This document shows, piece after piece, positions 7,764-14,652 of a stretch of 25,965 nucleotides of DNA. The notes beneath the pieces were generated by a model that had not been told where the DNA came from, did not search any database, and saw nothing but the letters and a program-made list of their open reading frames with translations. This DNA is from Chloroflexi bacterium RBG_16_60_22 (GTDB lineage Bacteria > Chloroflexota > Dehalococcoidia > Dehalococcoidales > RBG-16-60-22), in assembly GCA_001796935.1 (NCBI GenBank), contig MGNX01000064.1, positions 24,001 to 49,965 of the forward strand, read 5' to 3'. The position numbers and the translations under genes are program-made. Positions within the stretch are counted from its first letter, which is position 1. Each line of letters starts with the position of its first letter.

Positions 7764-8276
7764 TCAGTCCCGGTCCATCTCCTCCATCAGGCTGAAGAGG
7801 TTTATCCTGAGGTCTTTTAGGATATCGCCCAGCTCGGTCAGGCGTTTCCCGTCCAGTGTACGGAAAACATTCGCGCAGAGGCGCGCCCGCGAGGCCAGCG
7901 TGGCGTTATTCACCACCTCCAGGCCCTTCTCGGTTATCCGGACACGGCGGGTGCGCCGGTCCTTGCCGGCGGGGAGTCGCTCCACCAGGCCCATCTTCTC
8001 CAGCGTATCAATAACCCGGGTCACGGAATACTTGGAGCGGGCCGTCTTCTTGCTTATCACCGTCGGTATCATGCTGCCGCCGTTGAGTACCAGGTAGTGC
8101 AGGACGCTGAACCCGGCCCGGCTCACGTTCTTGTAGGTCAGGACCGTGTCCAGATATTTATTGAAGATATCGGAGGTGTAAAGATAAGAGAGAAAGACCT
8201 TCACGCGGGGGTCGCGGGACTGGGCTTTCAGGCCCCGGGCGATAGCTTTGACGGTCTTTTTATACTGGTCGTCCAT
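7764..8276 (-). CDS. MarR-family transcriptional regulator
   Basis: The 170-residue protein has a winged-helix core at about residues 55-125. It includes a recognition-helix region (SKKTARSKYSVTRVIDTLEKMGLVERL) and the characteristic wing (PAGKDRRTRRVRITEKGLEV). MarR proteins bind DNA as dimers and usually release it on binding phenolic or other small ligands. The gene lies between two paralogous amidohydrolases and is transcribed away from the second, the usual arrangement for a local repressor of catabolic genes. It has no ribosome-binding sequence: its promoter -10 box lies only 8 bases upstream of the ATG, which implies a leaderless or nearly leaderless message. No other Met occurs until well into the HTH, so the ATG at 8276 is the only reasonable start. 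Confidence 0.9.
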   Translation of the reverse strand: MDDQYKKTVKAIARGLKAQSRDPRVKVFLSYLYTSDIFNKYLDTVLTYKNVSRAGFSVLHYLVLNGGSMIPTVISKKTARSKYSVTRVIDTLEKMGLVERLPAGKDRRTRRVRITEKGLEVVNNATLASRARLCANVFRTLDGKRLTELGDILKDLRINLFSLMEEMDRD

Positions 8277-8284
8277 ATTTTAAA

Positions 8285-8313
8285 ATTCTAAATTAGCCAC
8301 GTGACAATGTCAA
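8285..8313 (-). promoter_or_regulatory. Promoter of the marR gene, apparently leaderless
   Basis: On the minus strand TTGACA (8313-8308), 17 bases and TAGAAT (8290-8285) form a near-consensus promoter. Initiation is expected near 8278, two or so bases before the ATG at 8276, with no Shine-Dalgarno sequence present. Confidence 0.65.
8302..8312. promoter_or_regulatory. Candidate MarR operator (TGACA-N-TGTCA)
   Basis: An 11-base perfect palindrome with a single central base overlaps the -35 box of the marR promoter. It sits about 10 bases upstream of a possible promoter for the second amidohydrolase. The position suits autoregulation and control of the divergent gene. It is short for a MarR site, so flanking half-sites may contribute. 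Confidence 0.45.
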
Positions 8314-8321
8314 TGGAGAGT

Positions 8322-8350
8322 TTGTTGCTTATTTTATAATATGGTATATT
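8322..8350 (+). promoter_or_regulatory. Possible promoter of the second amidohydrolase
   Basis: TTGTTG at 8322-8327, a 17-base spacer and TATATT at 8345-8350 lie in AT-rich DNA. The start would be near 8357, leaving a leader of about 170 bases that contains the palindromic repeat at 8403-8479. Confidence 0.45.
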
Positions 8351-8402
8351 ACATCATTGAGGTTTATTAATTAAGGTTTTATTTGCATTTGGTTGATTGA
8401 AC

Positions 8403-8479
8403 TGTCATTGCGAGAAGCGCAGCGACGAAGCAATCTCAAAACATTTAAGAGATTGCTTCGCCTTCGGCTCGCAATGACA
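8403..8479. repeat. Interspersed palindromic repeat (77 bp hairpin)
   Basis: Outer arms TGTCATTGCGAG (8403-8414) and CTCGCAATGACA (8468-8479), and inner arms CGAAGCAATCTC (8426-8437) and GAGATTGCTTCG (8449-8460), are perfect inverted repeats. They enclose a loop of about 11 bases. The sequence resembles a non-coding, MITE- or REP-like dispersed repeat type that I recall from several bacterial phyla, including Chloroflexota. Only one copy is visible in this window. It lies in the leader of the second amidohydrolase and has been left out of that gene. Confidence 0.75.
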
Positions 8480-8524
8480 TTACCAGCTAAAACCGAACAG
8501 AACCTTCATCAAGGAGGAGAAAAC

Positions 8525-9538
8525 ATGAGACCGGTGTATCAGCTCAAGATTGACTCGTATGCCCACATCGTGCCGCCGAAATACCGGGAGGCCCTCTACA
8601 AGGCGGCCCCGGAAATGCACGACCGCCAGGTCCTTCCCTGTCCGCCGCTCTATGACCTGGACGCCAGGTTCCGGATAATGGATAGATACGAGCCCTTGAG
8701 GCAGGTATTGACCCTGGGGCGGATTCCGGTGGAGCACGTCGCTTCGCCCAAGAAAGCGGCCGAGCTGGCGATACGGGCCAACGACGAGATGGCCGAGCTG
8801 GTCATGAAATACCGGGACAGGTTCGTGGCGGCCCTGGCCACGCTGTCCATGACCGACATGGATGCGACGTTGAAGGAGACGGACCGGTGTATCCAGGACC
8901 TGGGGTTCAAGGGGGTCTACCTGCACACCCCGGTGGACGAAAAACCGCTCGATTCGCCGGAGTTCCTGCCGCTCTACGAAAAGATGGTGGAATACGACCT
9001 GCCGATAGTTATTCACCCGATGCGCAAGGTCGACCACCCGGACTACCTGACGGAAAAAACCTCCAAGTATAACATCTTCAGCCTGTTCGGCTGGCCGTAC
9101 GATACCACCACCGCCATGGCGCGCCTGGTGTTCAGCGGCATCATGGAGAAATACCCCACCCTGAAAATAGTCACGCACCACTGCGGCGGCCTGGTCCCCT
9201 TCTATGCGGAGAGGATAAGGCAGTTCACCCAGTCGGGCGAGCTGCGCCGGCTGGGCGAGTACGGGCAGGCGCTGAAAAAAGCGGCTATCGATTACTTCAA
9301 GTTGTATTACGCGGACACGGCCATCTACGGGAACACCCCGGCCCTGATGTGCGGCTATAGCTTCTTCGGGCCGGACCACATACTGTTCGGCATCGATTTC
9401 CCCCTCGGTGATACCGAGCAGGGCGATAGGAACTACCGTCAGACGATAAACGCCATCGAGGAGATGGCTATCTCCGACGAAGATAAGAAAAAGATATACG
9501 AGGACAATGCCCGGAAGCTGATGCGCTTACCGATATAA
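8525..9538 (+). CDS. Amidohydrolase (Amidohydro_2, ACMSD-like TIM-barrel), paralogue 2
   Basis: The 337-residue protein is a paralogue of the amidohydrolase at 6771-7733; both share GWP-[FY]-DTT, PxLKxVxHHxG and a PF-[FSY] segment. Visible active-site residues are H14, H164 (VIHPMRK), H218 in THHCGG and D291 (GIDFPLG). As in its paralogue, the first His of the N-terminal HxH motif is replaced, here by Tyr12 (IDSYAH). The start at 8525 is preferred because AAGGAGGAG at 8511-8519 is ideally placed. An upstream in-frame start at 8393 would translate the palindromic repeat and is rejected. The gene is probably controlled by the neighbouring MarR protein. The exact reaction cannot be assigned; a decarboxylase or C-C hydrolase of an aromatic or cyclic acid is plausible. 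Confidence 0.87.
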   Translation: MRPVYQLKIDSYAHIVPPKYREALYKAAPEMHDRQVLPCPPLYDLDARFRIMDRYEPLRQVLTLGRIPVEHVASPKKAAELAIRANDEMAELVMKYRDRFVAALATLSMTDMDATLKETDRCIQDLGFKGVYLHTPVDEKPLDSPEFLPLYEKMVEYDLPIVIHPMRKVDHPDYLTEKTSKYNIFSLFGWPYDTTTAMARLVFSGIMEKYPTLKIVTHHCGGLVPFYAERIRQFTQSGELRRLGEYGQALKKAAIDYFKLYYADTAIYGNTPALMCGYSFFGPDHILFGIDFPLGDTEQGDRNYRQTINAIEEMAISDEDKKKIYEDNARKLMRLPI

Positions 9539-9556
9539 CGCCGGCAATTTCAAATA

Positions 9557-9627
9557 CGAGGAGGCGGGCTCTGCCAGGGGAGATTCAGGCAAAGACTGGT
9601 GCTGGCGCCCCTGCCATTGGCAGCCTG
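9557..9627. other. Convergent gap with an imperfect inverted repeat
   Basis: The 159 bases between the convergent ends of the amidohydrolase and the cupin hold an imperfect hairpin: CTGCCAGGGG on the left and CCCCTG-CCATT-GGCAG on the right, with a five-base bulge. There is no T-tract on either side, so a terminator role is uncertain. Confidence 0.3.
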
Positions 9628-9697
9628 ATGCACAATTGGTCACGTGGCATCCCGCCCATTTTTCTCCGGCCCCGCCCCAACCGCCGCCCCCCCCAGG

Positions 9698-10138
9698 TCA
9701 AACGCTATCGTACTCGCCGAGGGTCATCAGAAAATGGAAGATGGGCCGCTCAATCCTCCGGAAGACGATGGGGCAGTGTTTCATCCCCCCGGGGACATAG
9801 ATGAGGCAACTCCTGGTGAGCAGGTACCGCTCGTCCTCCAGCCAGAACTCGATTTCCCCGCCTAGTTCCAGGACCTTACTCGTGTCCGTCCCGAAGAAGC
9901 CGATTATCTCGTCGTGGCCGTGGACGTGCTGGGGGAACCCGCCCTTGGGGTCGGCCGCCGCCGGCCAGAGCCAGACGGCCTCCACGTAGGGGCTCCCCTT
10001 GACCACCCCGTCGCCGAGCCACATCATGAAATGCGACCGCTCGGTGGGTTCCCCGGGCTTGCCCCGGAACTCGGGCAGAGCCAGGCCGGGTGCGAATTTG
10101 GTGACGATGTGTTTTTCGTATTTTCTGCCTGCCATCAT
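9698..10138 (-). CDS. Cupin-domain protein
   Basis: The 146-residue single-domain cupin has both metal-binding motifs. Motif 1 is QHVHGHDEIIGFFG (two spaced His and a Glu), and motif 2 is YVPGGMKHCP (PxGxxxH). A mononuclear metal site is therefore intact. It is the last gene of the minus-strand flavoprotein operon, 54 bases behind the Fe-S protein. Small cupins in catabolic operons act as isomerases, dioxygenases, decarboxylases or sensors. In an anaerobe an isomerase, decarboxylase or binding role is more likely than an oxygenase, but nothing fixes the substrate. The double Met start (MM) leaves a one-codon ambiguity. Confidence 0.75.
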   Translation of the reverse strand: MMAGRKYEKHIVTKFAPGLALPEFRGKPGEPTERSHFMMWLGDGVVKGSPYVEAVWLWPAAADPKGGFPQHVHGHDEIIGFFGTDTSKVLELGGEIEFWLEDERYLLTRSCLIYVPGGMKHCPIVFRRIERPIFHFLMTLGEYDSV

Positions 10139-10192
10139 CCGGCATCCTTTCTCACCGTGGCGACTTTACCAGCGGGATAACGCTATTAAAGA

Positions 10193-11344
10193 TTACGTGC
10201 GCTCCGCGACGAGCTCAACCAGGTCCTTGACCTTACTGCCTTCGGGCATGACCCGCTTAAAGCTGTCCTGGCAGGAGGCGCAGGCCGTTACCAGAAGGTC
10301 GGCCCCGGTGGCCTCGAACTCCTTTATCCTTTCCCTGGCGGTGTCTTCAGACAGGTTGGGGACGTAATTGCCCCAGGCCATGGCCCCGCAGCAGAAGGAG
10401 TTTTCCCGGTTCCGGGGCATCTCCACCAGCTCGACTCCATCCAACGATGACAGTACCTCCCGCGGGGCATCGTAAATCTTGAGCCCCCTCCCCAGGTAGC
10501 AGGGGTCGTGGTAGCTGACCTTTATTTTCTCGCCCTTCCGGCTCTTCAGCTTGCCTTCCTTGAAGGCATCGGCGAGGAGCTGGCTGAAGTGCCGGCTATC
10601 GATGGCGCTGTAATCGGGGAGAATCTCCGGATACCGCTTGACGATGAACTCCTGGCAGTGGGGATTGATGAAGACGAACTTCCGGTATTTCAGGGGCTTC
10701 ATCATCTCCCAGTTGGCCCGGGCCAGCGGCTTGAGCTGCTCCCAGAAACCGAGGTCGTAGAGGGTGGAGCCGCAGCAGCCCCTCTCGGCGAAGGACGTCA
10801 CCGGGCTGCCGATTTTCTCCAGCAGCTTTACGGCAGCCCTGAAGATGCCGTCTTGAGACGCGGTATGGGCACACTCGGCGAAGATGACCGTGTCCGCGCC
10901 GTCGTCCTTAATCTTCGCGGGCAGGGGGAGGTCGGTGGCCTGACCGTGGTCGCCTCTCTCTTTCACCTCGTCGTATATCTGCTTAACGACACCCCCGGGG
11001 ATGAAGCCTCTCCTGACGGCCTCGCTTCTCAGGAGGCGAATGATGTCCATGATGCCGGCATAGGGCGGATGGGCGGGGATAAGGTGGCAATTACTCTCGC
11101 AGGCCATGCAGCCGGTACAGCTGAAAGCGAAGTCGGCCGTAGATTGGTCGAAGTCTATTTTATTATCCAGCAGGGCCAGGATGAGGAAAAGGTAGCCTCC
11201 GCCGCTGAAGGTAAAGGAGGGGTCGTGCTGATAAATCGGGCACAGGACCTGGTTCTCGGGCCAGGACCCGTAAGTACACCTGGCATCCCGGAGACAGCGG
11301 GAAGCTGCCGCTTGAACGTCTTCCAGAACAGTGGCTAATTTCAT
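10193..11344 (-). CDS. CCG-domain Fe-S oxidoreductase (GlcF/GlpC/HdrD-like)
   Basis: The 383-residue protein carries a ferredoxin-like part with one clear cluster motif, C76-x2-C79-x2-C82-x3-C86 (CTGCMACESNC). It also has an N-terminal, irregular set of cysteines (C17, C23, C35-Pro). Two cysteine-rich CCG domains follow: the first has ECAHT and GCCGSTLYDLG, the second has HDPCYLGRG, FCCGAMAWG and CASC. CCG proteins pass electrons between a flavoprotein dehydrogenase and quinone, ferredoxin or disulfide-type acceptors. The gene overlaps the upstream FAD gene by ATGA, so the two almost certainly form a complex of the GlcD-GlcF or lactate-dehydrogenase type. The oddly spaced first cluster may be degenerate or hold only three ligands. 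Confidence 0.87.
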   Translation of the reverse strand: MKLATVLEDVQAAASRCLRDARCTYGSWPENQVLCPIYQHDPSFTFSGGGYLFLILALLDNKIDFDQSTADFAFSCTGCMACESNCHLIPAHPPYAGIMDIIRLLRSEAVRRGFIPGGVVKQIYDEVKERGDHGQATDLPLPAKIKDDGADTVIFAECAHTASQDGIFRAAVKLLEKIGSPVTSFAERGCCGSTLYDLGFWEQLKPLARANWEMMKPLKYRKFVFINPHCQEFIVKRYPEILPDYSAIDSRHFSQLLADAFKEGKLKSRKGEKIKVSYHDPCYLGRGLKIYDAPREVLSSLDGVELVEMPRNRENSFCCGAMAWGNYVPNLSEDTARERIKEFEATGADLLVTACASCQDSFKRVMPEGSKVKDLVELVAERT

Positions 11345-12822
11345 AGTTCTCCCTCCTCAAACAGTCCTCCGTCCCGGTTGAGAATGTTATTGGGGTCAAG
11401 CGCTTTCTTGATACTGCGGAGCACTTCCATATAGGTCCCGGCTTTGTCCGACCCGATGGGACGTATGGGGACGGCGCGGTACTTTTTTAGCGCTATATCG
11501 TACATCTCATCGAACTTCCTGGTTATTTTTTTCCGCAGCTCGATGTCGGTTGGGTCGGGGAAGCCGGCGATGCGCAAAAGGATGGAACGGCCGAAGTCAA
11601 AGGGATGGGAGTAATAGTTGACCGGATTGATGGCCTTTCCGAACTTCGCGAACTCACCCGCCGCGAATTTCTCTATCTCCTTCATATCTTTAGGCTCGGC
11701 GAACACGTACCAGCCGGCGAACCTCCCTTTGCTCCAGTGTACGGACTCACGGTAACTGTAGTCGCCGTACTGTTGCCTGAAGCCGGCCAGGGTGGCCGGA
11801 AAGCGTTTTTCTGCCTCTTCATCGGAAATGACCCTGCCGTGGCATTTCTTGGCTACCTTAGCGCAAATTTCCTCGTAGAGTTCCACCTGCTCCGGGTAGC
11901 CGGACAGCAAGGTTGAAACTATGTTATAGGGTATCCCCTCCGGCGGTTTCCTGAAGTCGGACTCCAGTATCCGGGGCATTACCTTTTCCATGTCCTCGGG
12001 GGCAAGGGGCCAGGTCAGATACATGTGCCAGTCCCAGATGAAGGTGTGCTCGGGGATATTGTGGTTGATAAGGTCTTTGACGTAATCGATGGAGTCCGCG
12101 TAGGTATCGAACCCGGCCAGATGAACCCGGGAAGCCTCATTGACAGGGTGGATTCTGATGGCGGCCTTGGTGATGACGCCCATGGCACCGTAGCTGCAGG
12201 TATACAGGCCGGCCAGGTCAGGGTAAGGGCCGTACCTCAGGTGACTCCCGACGCCTTCGAAGTGGGAAGAACCGGTACTGAAAACGGTGCCGTTGGGGAG
12301 GACGACTTCAAGGTCAATGATTAAATTGAGGTATCTGGTGGTAAAGCTTTGCGAACCTCTCCCCAGGGCCTGGCCGAGGATGGTGCCGGGACCCGGCATC
12401 GTGCCGACCGAACACTTGAACCCCGTTCCTCTCAGGGCCGAGGTGAGTTTATCGAAGCTAACGCCGGGCTCGATGACCGCATATCCGGAGTCGGTGTTTA
12501 TCTCGAGTACCCTGTCCCGGCGCCGCTGGTCTATGATGATACCACCCTCGGTCGTCCCGAGCTGTATCGGCGCGGTACCCACGGAAGTAACGGGAATTTT
12601 ATACCTGTTGGCAATCTTGAGGGTCTCCACCACGTCCTCTCTGGTCTCGGGAAAAACCACCAGGCTGGGCTTGCGGAAAGGCCACATGATATCGAAGCCG
12701 TGGCGTATCCTGCCGTAAGTTACCAGCGTTATCTCGTCATTTCTGACCTTTTCCTCCCCGAGCGCCTCCCGGAGCTCCCGGCAGACGGCATCCGTCATCA
12801 CACCGACCGTTTTCGTTGTCAT
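11341..12822 (-). CDS. FAD-binding oxidoreductase, VAO/PCMH-type (GlcD or p-cresol methylhydroxylase-like)
   Basis: The 493-residue protein has a FAD_binding_4 (PCMH-type) domain at about residues 50-235. Landmarks are PSLVVFPETREDVVETLKIAN, GTTEGGIIID, YAVIEPGVSFDKL and GPYPDLAGLYTCSYGAMGVIT; the last closely resembles the PCMH/vanillyl-alcohol oxidase pattern. A substrate-domain C-terminal half ends in the usual DPNNILNRDGGLF. Members oxidise alcohols, hydroxyacids or para-alkylphenols to aldehydes or ketones. The C-terminal stop overlaps the CCG Fe-S gene, its likely electron acceptor. The conserved glycine-rich stretch reads GTILGQALGRGSQS, which is unusual. Substrate is unknown; a para-substituted phenol or benzylic alcohol is one possibility, a 2-hydroxyacid another. 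Confidence 0.85.
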   Translation of the reverse strand: MTTKTVGVMTDAVCRELREALGEEKVRNDEITLVTYGRIRHGFDIMWPFRKPSLVVFPETREDVVETLKIANRYKIPVTSVGTAPIQLGTTEGGIIIDQRRRDRVLEINTDSGYAVIEPGVSFDKLTSALRGTGFKCSVGTMPGPGTILGQALGRGSQSFTTRYLNLIIDLEVVLPNGTVFSTGSSHFEGVGSHLRYGPYPDLAGLYTCSYGAMGVITKAAIRIHPVNEASRVHLAGFDTYADSIDYVKDLINHNIPEHTFIWDWHMYLTWPLAPEDMEKVMPRILESDFRKPPEGIPYNIVSTLLSGYPEQVELYEEICAKVAKKCHGRVISDEEAEKRFPATLAGFRQQYGDYSYRESVHWSKGRFAGWYVFAEPKDMKEIEKFAAGEFAKFGKAINPVNYYSHPFDFGRSILLRIAGFPDPTDIELRKKITRKFDEMYDIALKKYRAVPIRPIGSDKAGTYMEVLRSIKKALDPNNILNRDGGLFEEGEL

Positions 12823-12858
12823 CTTCTTTTACCTCCTTAAATGGCTTCTCCCGAAAAG

Positions 12859-14382
12859 CTATTTTCCTGAAACGTATTTTACGGCGTTTTCCCCGGCGAT
12901 ACGGCCGGAGTTGAGCGCAAAGCCGACCAGGTGGCCGGTGAGGTGGTAGCAGTAGCTTTCCGATTCCCAGCAGCCGGTGGTGGAACCGGCGGCAAAAAGC
13001 CCCGGAATCGGGCTGTCCTGGGTGTCCAGGGCCTCCATGTTTTCGTCAATCTTGATGCCGCCGTAGGCATCGCAGATGGAGACGTGACACCGGACGGCGT
13101 AGTAAGGGGGGGTGCGCAGCGGCCGCAGGTACCTCTGGTCCTTGACGAAAAGGGTATCATGACCACTTTCACAGGCGGCATTGTACTCTTCTATGGTGGT
13201 CTTGAGTACCGCCGGCTCCGCCCCTATCCAGTCGGCAATCTCGTCCCAGGAACCGGATATCTTCAGATTAGCTTCACTGGCCTCTTTTTTACCGACTTCC
13301 CTTTCCAGCCCGGGCAGCGGAATCCCGGGAGAGACAAACCCGTGCAGCGTGTGAATTCCGAAGATACCGCTCCTCGTCAGGCCCTGCTCTTCCATCATCC
13401 GCATGGTGCTACTGTCAAAAAGGGTAATGCCGGTGCCGTCCGGCTGGAGGGCGAAGACATTCCCGAAGGCGAAGAAGGCCTGGGCATAGGCTTCATCGAC
13501 GAAGCGCCGGCCCTGCTTGTTCACCCAGATGGTATAGGGCTCCCAGGCAAGCTCGCTCAGCCTCACCCGCAGCGGCTCCCCGTCATGTCCCTTAGCGTCA
13601 ACCGTCATGAACGGGGACTCCCGGCGGCTTAAAAAGGGCCCGTGCAGGTTGAGCGCCCCGAGGCCCGCCGTGGCCGCGCCCGCCGCGATGCCCATGGCAA
13701 TACCGTCGCCGGTGTTGCTGGGGGGCCCGTCGTAGCCGAAGTTATCGTGGTAGTAGGAGCAGTATTTTTTGAGCATTTCCTGGTTGTTGCCGTAGCCGCC
13801 GGTGGCGATAATCACGCTCCTGGCCGTGACCGTCACCTCACCGCTCTTCGTCTCCGCCACCACGCCGCTCACCTTGCCGTCCCTGCCGCGTAATATTTTC
13901 CGACCGCGGGCATGGGTGATTATCTTCACGCCCCGCTCCTCGCAGCCCTTGCGCAATACCTTCATCAGCTCGGCGCCCTGCCCCCTCACGATGTAGTGCC
14001 TCACCCAGGGCACCTGGCCGGGGTAAAACTGCGCGATGGCGAACTCCAGCCCCTTTTCCTCCAGCCAGCGGATGGTATCACCGGACTTATCGATAAAGGC
14101 GCGCACCAGCCGGGGGTTGACGTTCGTCCAGTGGGCCCACTCCATGGCCGTCTTGAAGAGGGTATCCCGGCGGGCGTCCACGCCGGCCCGCTTCTGGACC
14201 GGGCTTTCCGCCCCGAAGATGTCATGGGCCATGGCGGTGCTGCCGGCCGGGGAGCCGGCCTTCTCCAGCACGATGATGCTTTTACACCCGTTTTCCGCCG
14301 CCGCCAGCGCCGCCGCCAGCCCGGCGCCGCCGCCGCCCACCACCACGATGTCCGCCGTAAGACCGCCCGGTTTTGCCGTCAT
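12859..14382 (-). CDS. FAD-dependent oxidoreductase of the fumarate reductase/FAD_binding_2 family
   Basis: The start at 14382 (507 residues) is chosen because a strong GGGGGAGGG ribosome site lies 8 bases upstream. An upstream ATG at 14409 has none and lies closer to the predicted transcription start. The N-terminus has the dinucleotide motif DIVVVGGGGAGLAAALAAAE, then HGRK-type redox-fold segments (TGGYGNNQEMLKKY) and NTGDGIAMGIAAGA. The C-terminal FAD closure reads GLFAAGSTTGCW and AGENAVKY. Relatives reduce activated C=C bonds (fumarate, urocanate, enoates) or desaturate ketosteroids. There is no tethered haem or FMN domain, so electrons must come from a separate donor. It heads the minus-strand operon, 36 bases from the VAO-type flavoprotein, so the two may handle successive steps on one compound. 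Confidence 0.87.
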   Translation of the reverse strand: MTAKPGGLTADIVVVGGGGAGLAAALAAAENGCKSIIVLEKAGSPAGSTAMAHDIFGAESPVQKRAGVDARRDTLFKTAMEWAHWTNVNPRLVRAFIDKSGDTIRWLEEKGLEFAIAQFYPGQVPWVRHYIVRGQGAELMKVLRKGCEERGVKIITHARGRKILRGRDGKVSGVVAETKSGEVTVTARSVIIATGGYGNNQEMLKKYCSYYHDNFGYDGPPSNTGDGIAMGIAAGAATAGLGALNLHGPFLSRRESPFMTVDAKGHDGEPLRVRLSELAWEPYTIWVNKQGRRFVDEAYAQAFFAFGNVFALQPDGTGITLFDSSTMRMMEEQGLTRSGIFGIHTLHGFVSPGIPLPGLEREVGKKEASEANLKISGSWDEIADWIGAEPAVLKTTIEEYNAACESGHDTLFVKDQRYLRPLRTPPYYAVRCHVSICDAYGGIKIDENMEALDTQDSPIPGLFAAGSTTGCWESESYCYHLTGHLVGFALNSGRIAGENAVKYVSGK

Positions 14383-14438
14383 GCCAGTTTCCCTCCCCCT
14401 GCTAATCATTGGAAATCTTTTTCCGTAAAAATCACTAA

Positions 14439-14468
14439 ATCATATAATCGGCCTACGAGCGTTGTCAA
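14439..14468 (-). promoter_or_regulatory. Promoter of the flavoprotein-Fe-S-cupin operon
   Basis: On the minus strand TTGACA (14468-14463), an 18-base spacer and TATGAT (14444-14439) predict a start near 14432. That gives a 50-base leader before the ATG at 14382, and places the upstream ATG at 14409 too near the transcript end. Confidence 0.6.
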
Positions 14469-14573
14469 GTTAATTTACTATTTCCCGGAACAACTATCCC
14501 ATATAATAGATTTTTTCGTTTCCGCCTCTCGACGGTGTATCATCTCTAAAAAGGCCGCTAACCTCCCCCGGAC

Positions 14574-14603
14574 TTGAAATCACGGCGGCAACAACCCTAT
14601 TAT
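14574..14603 (+). promoter_or_regulatory. Promoter of the DUF169-AOR operon
   Basis: TTGAAA at 14574-14579, 18 bases and TATTAT at 14598-14603 form a reasonable promoter. The predicted start is near 14610, with a leader of about 43 bases before the ATG at 14653, which has a GGAGGAGG ribosome site. Confidence 0.55.
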
Positions 14604-14607
14604 AGGG
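14595..14607. promoter_or_regulatory. Candidate operator palindrome on the -10 box
   Basis: CCCTAT-T-ATAGGG is a perfect 13-base inverted repeat with one central base, and it covers the -10 element of the DUF169-AOR promoter. A repressor bound here would block the operon. No matching second copy was noticed. Confidence 0.4.
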
Positions 14608-14652
14608 GTAACTGCCGAACACCGCCCGAGTCTTACCCCGGAGGAGGTCGCC

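Noticed and set aside
8393..8524. N-terminal extension of the second amidohydrolase from 8393.
   Set aside because: It translates the palindromic repeat and lacks a ribosome site, while the ATG at 8525 has a strong one and starts at the family N-terminus.
14502..14507. TATAAT as the -10 of the DUF169 operon.
   Set aside because: No acceptable -35 box lies 16-18 bases upstream; the promoter at 14574-14603 is better supported.
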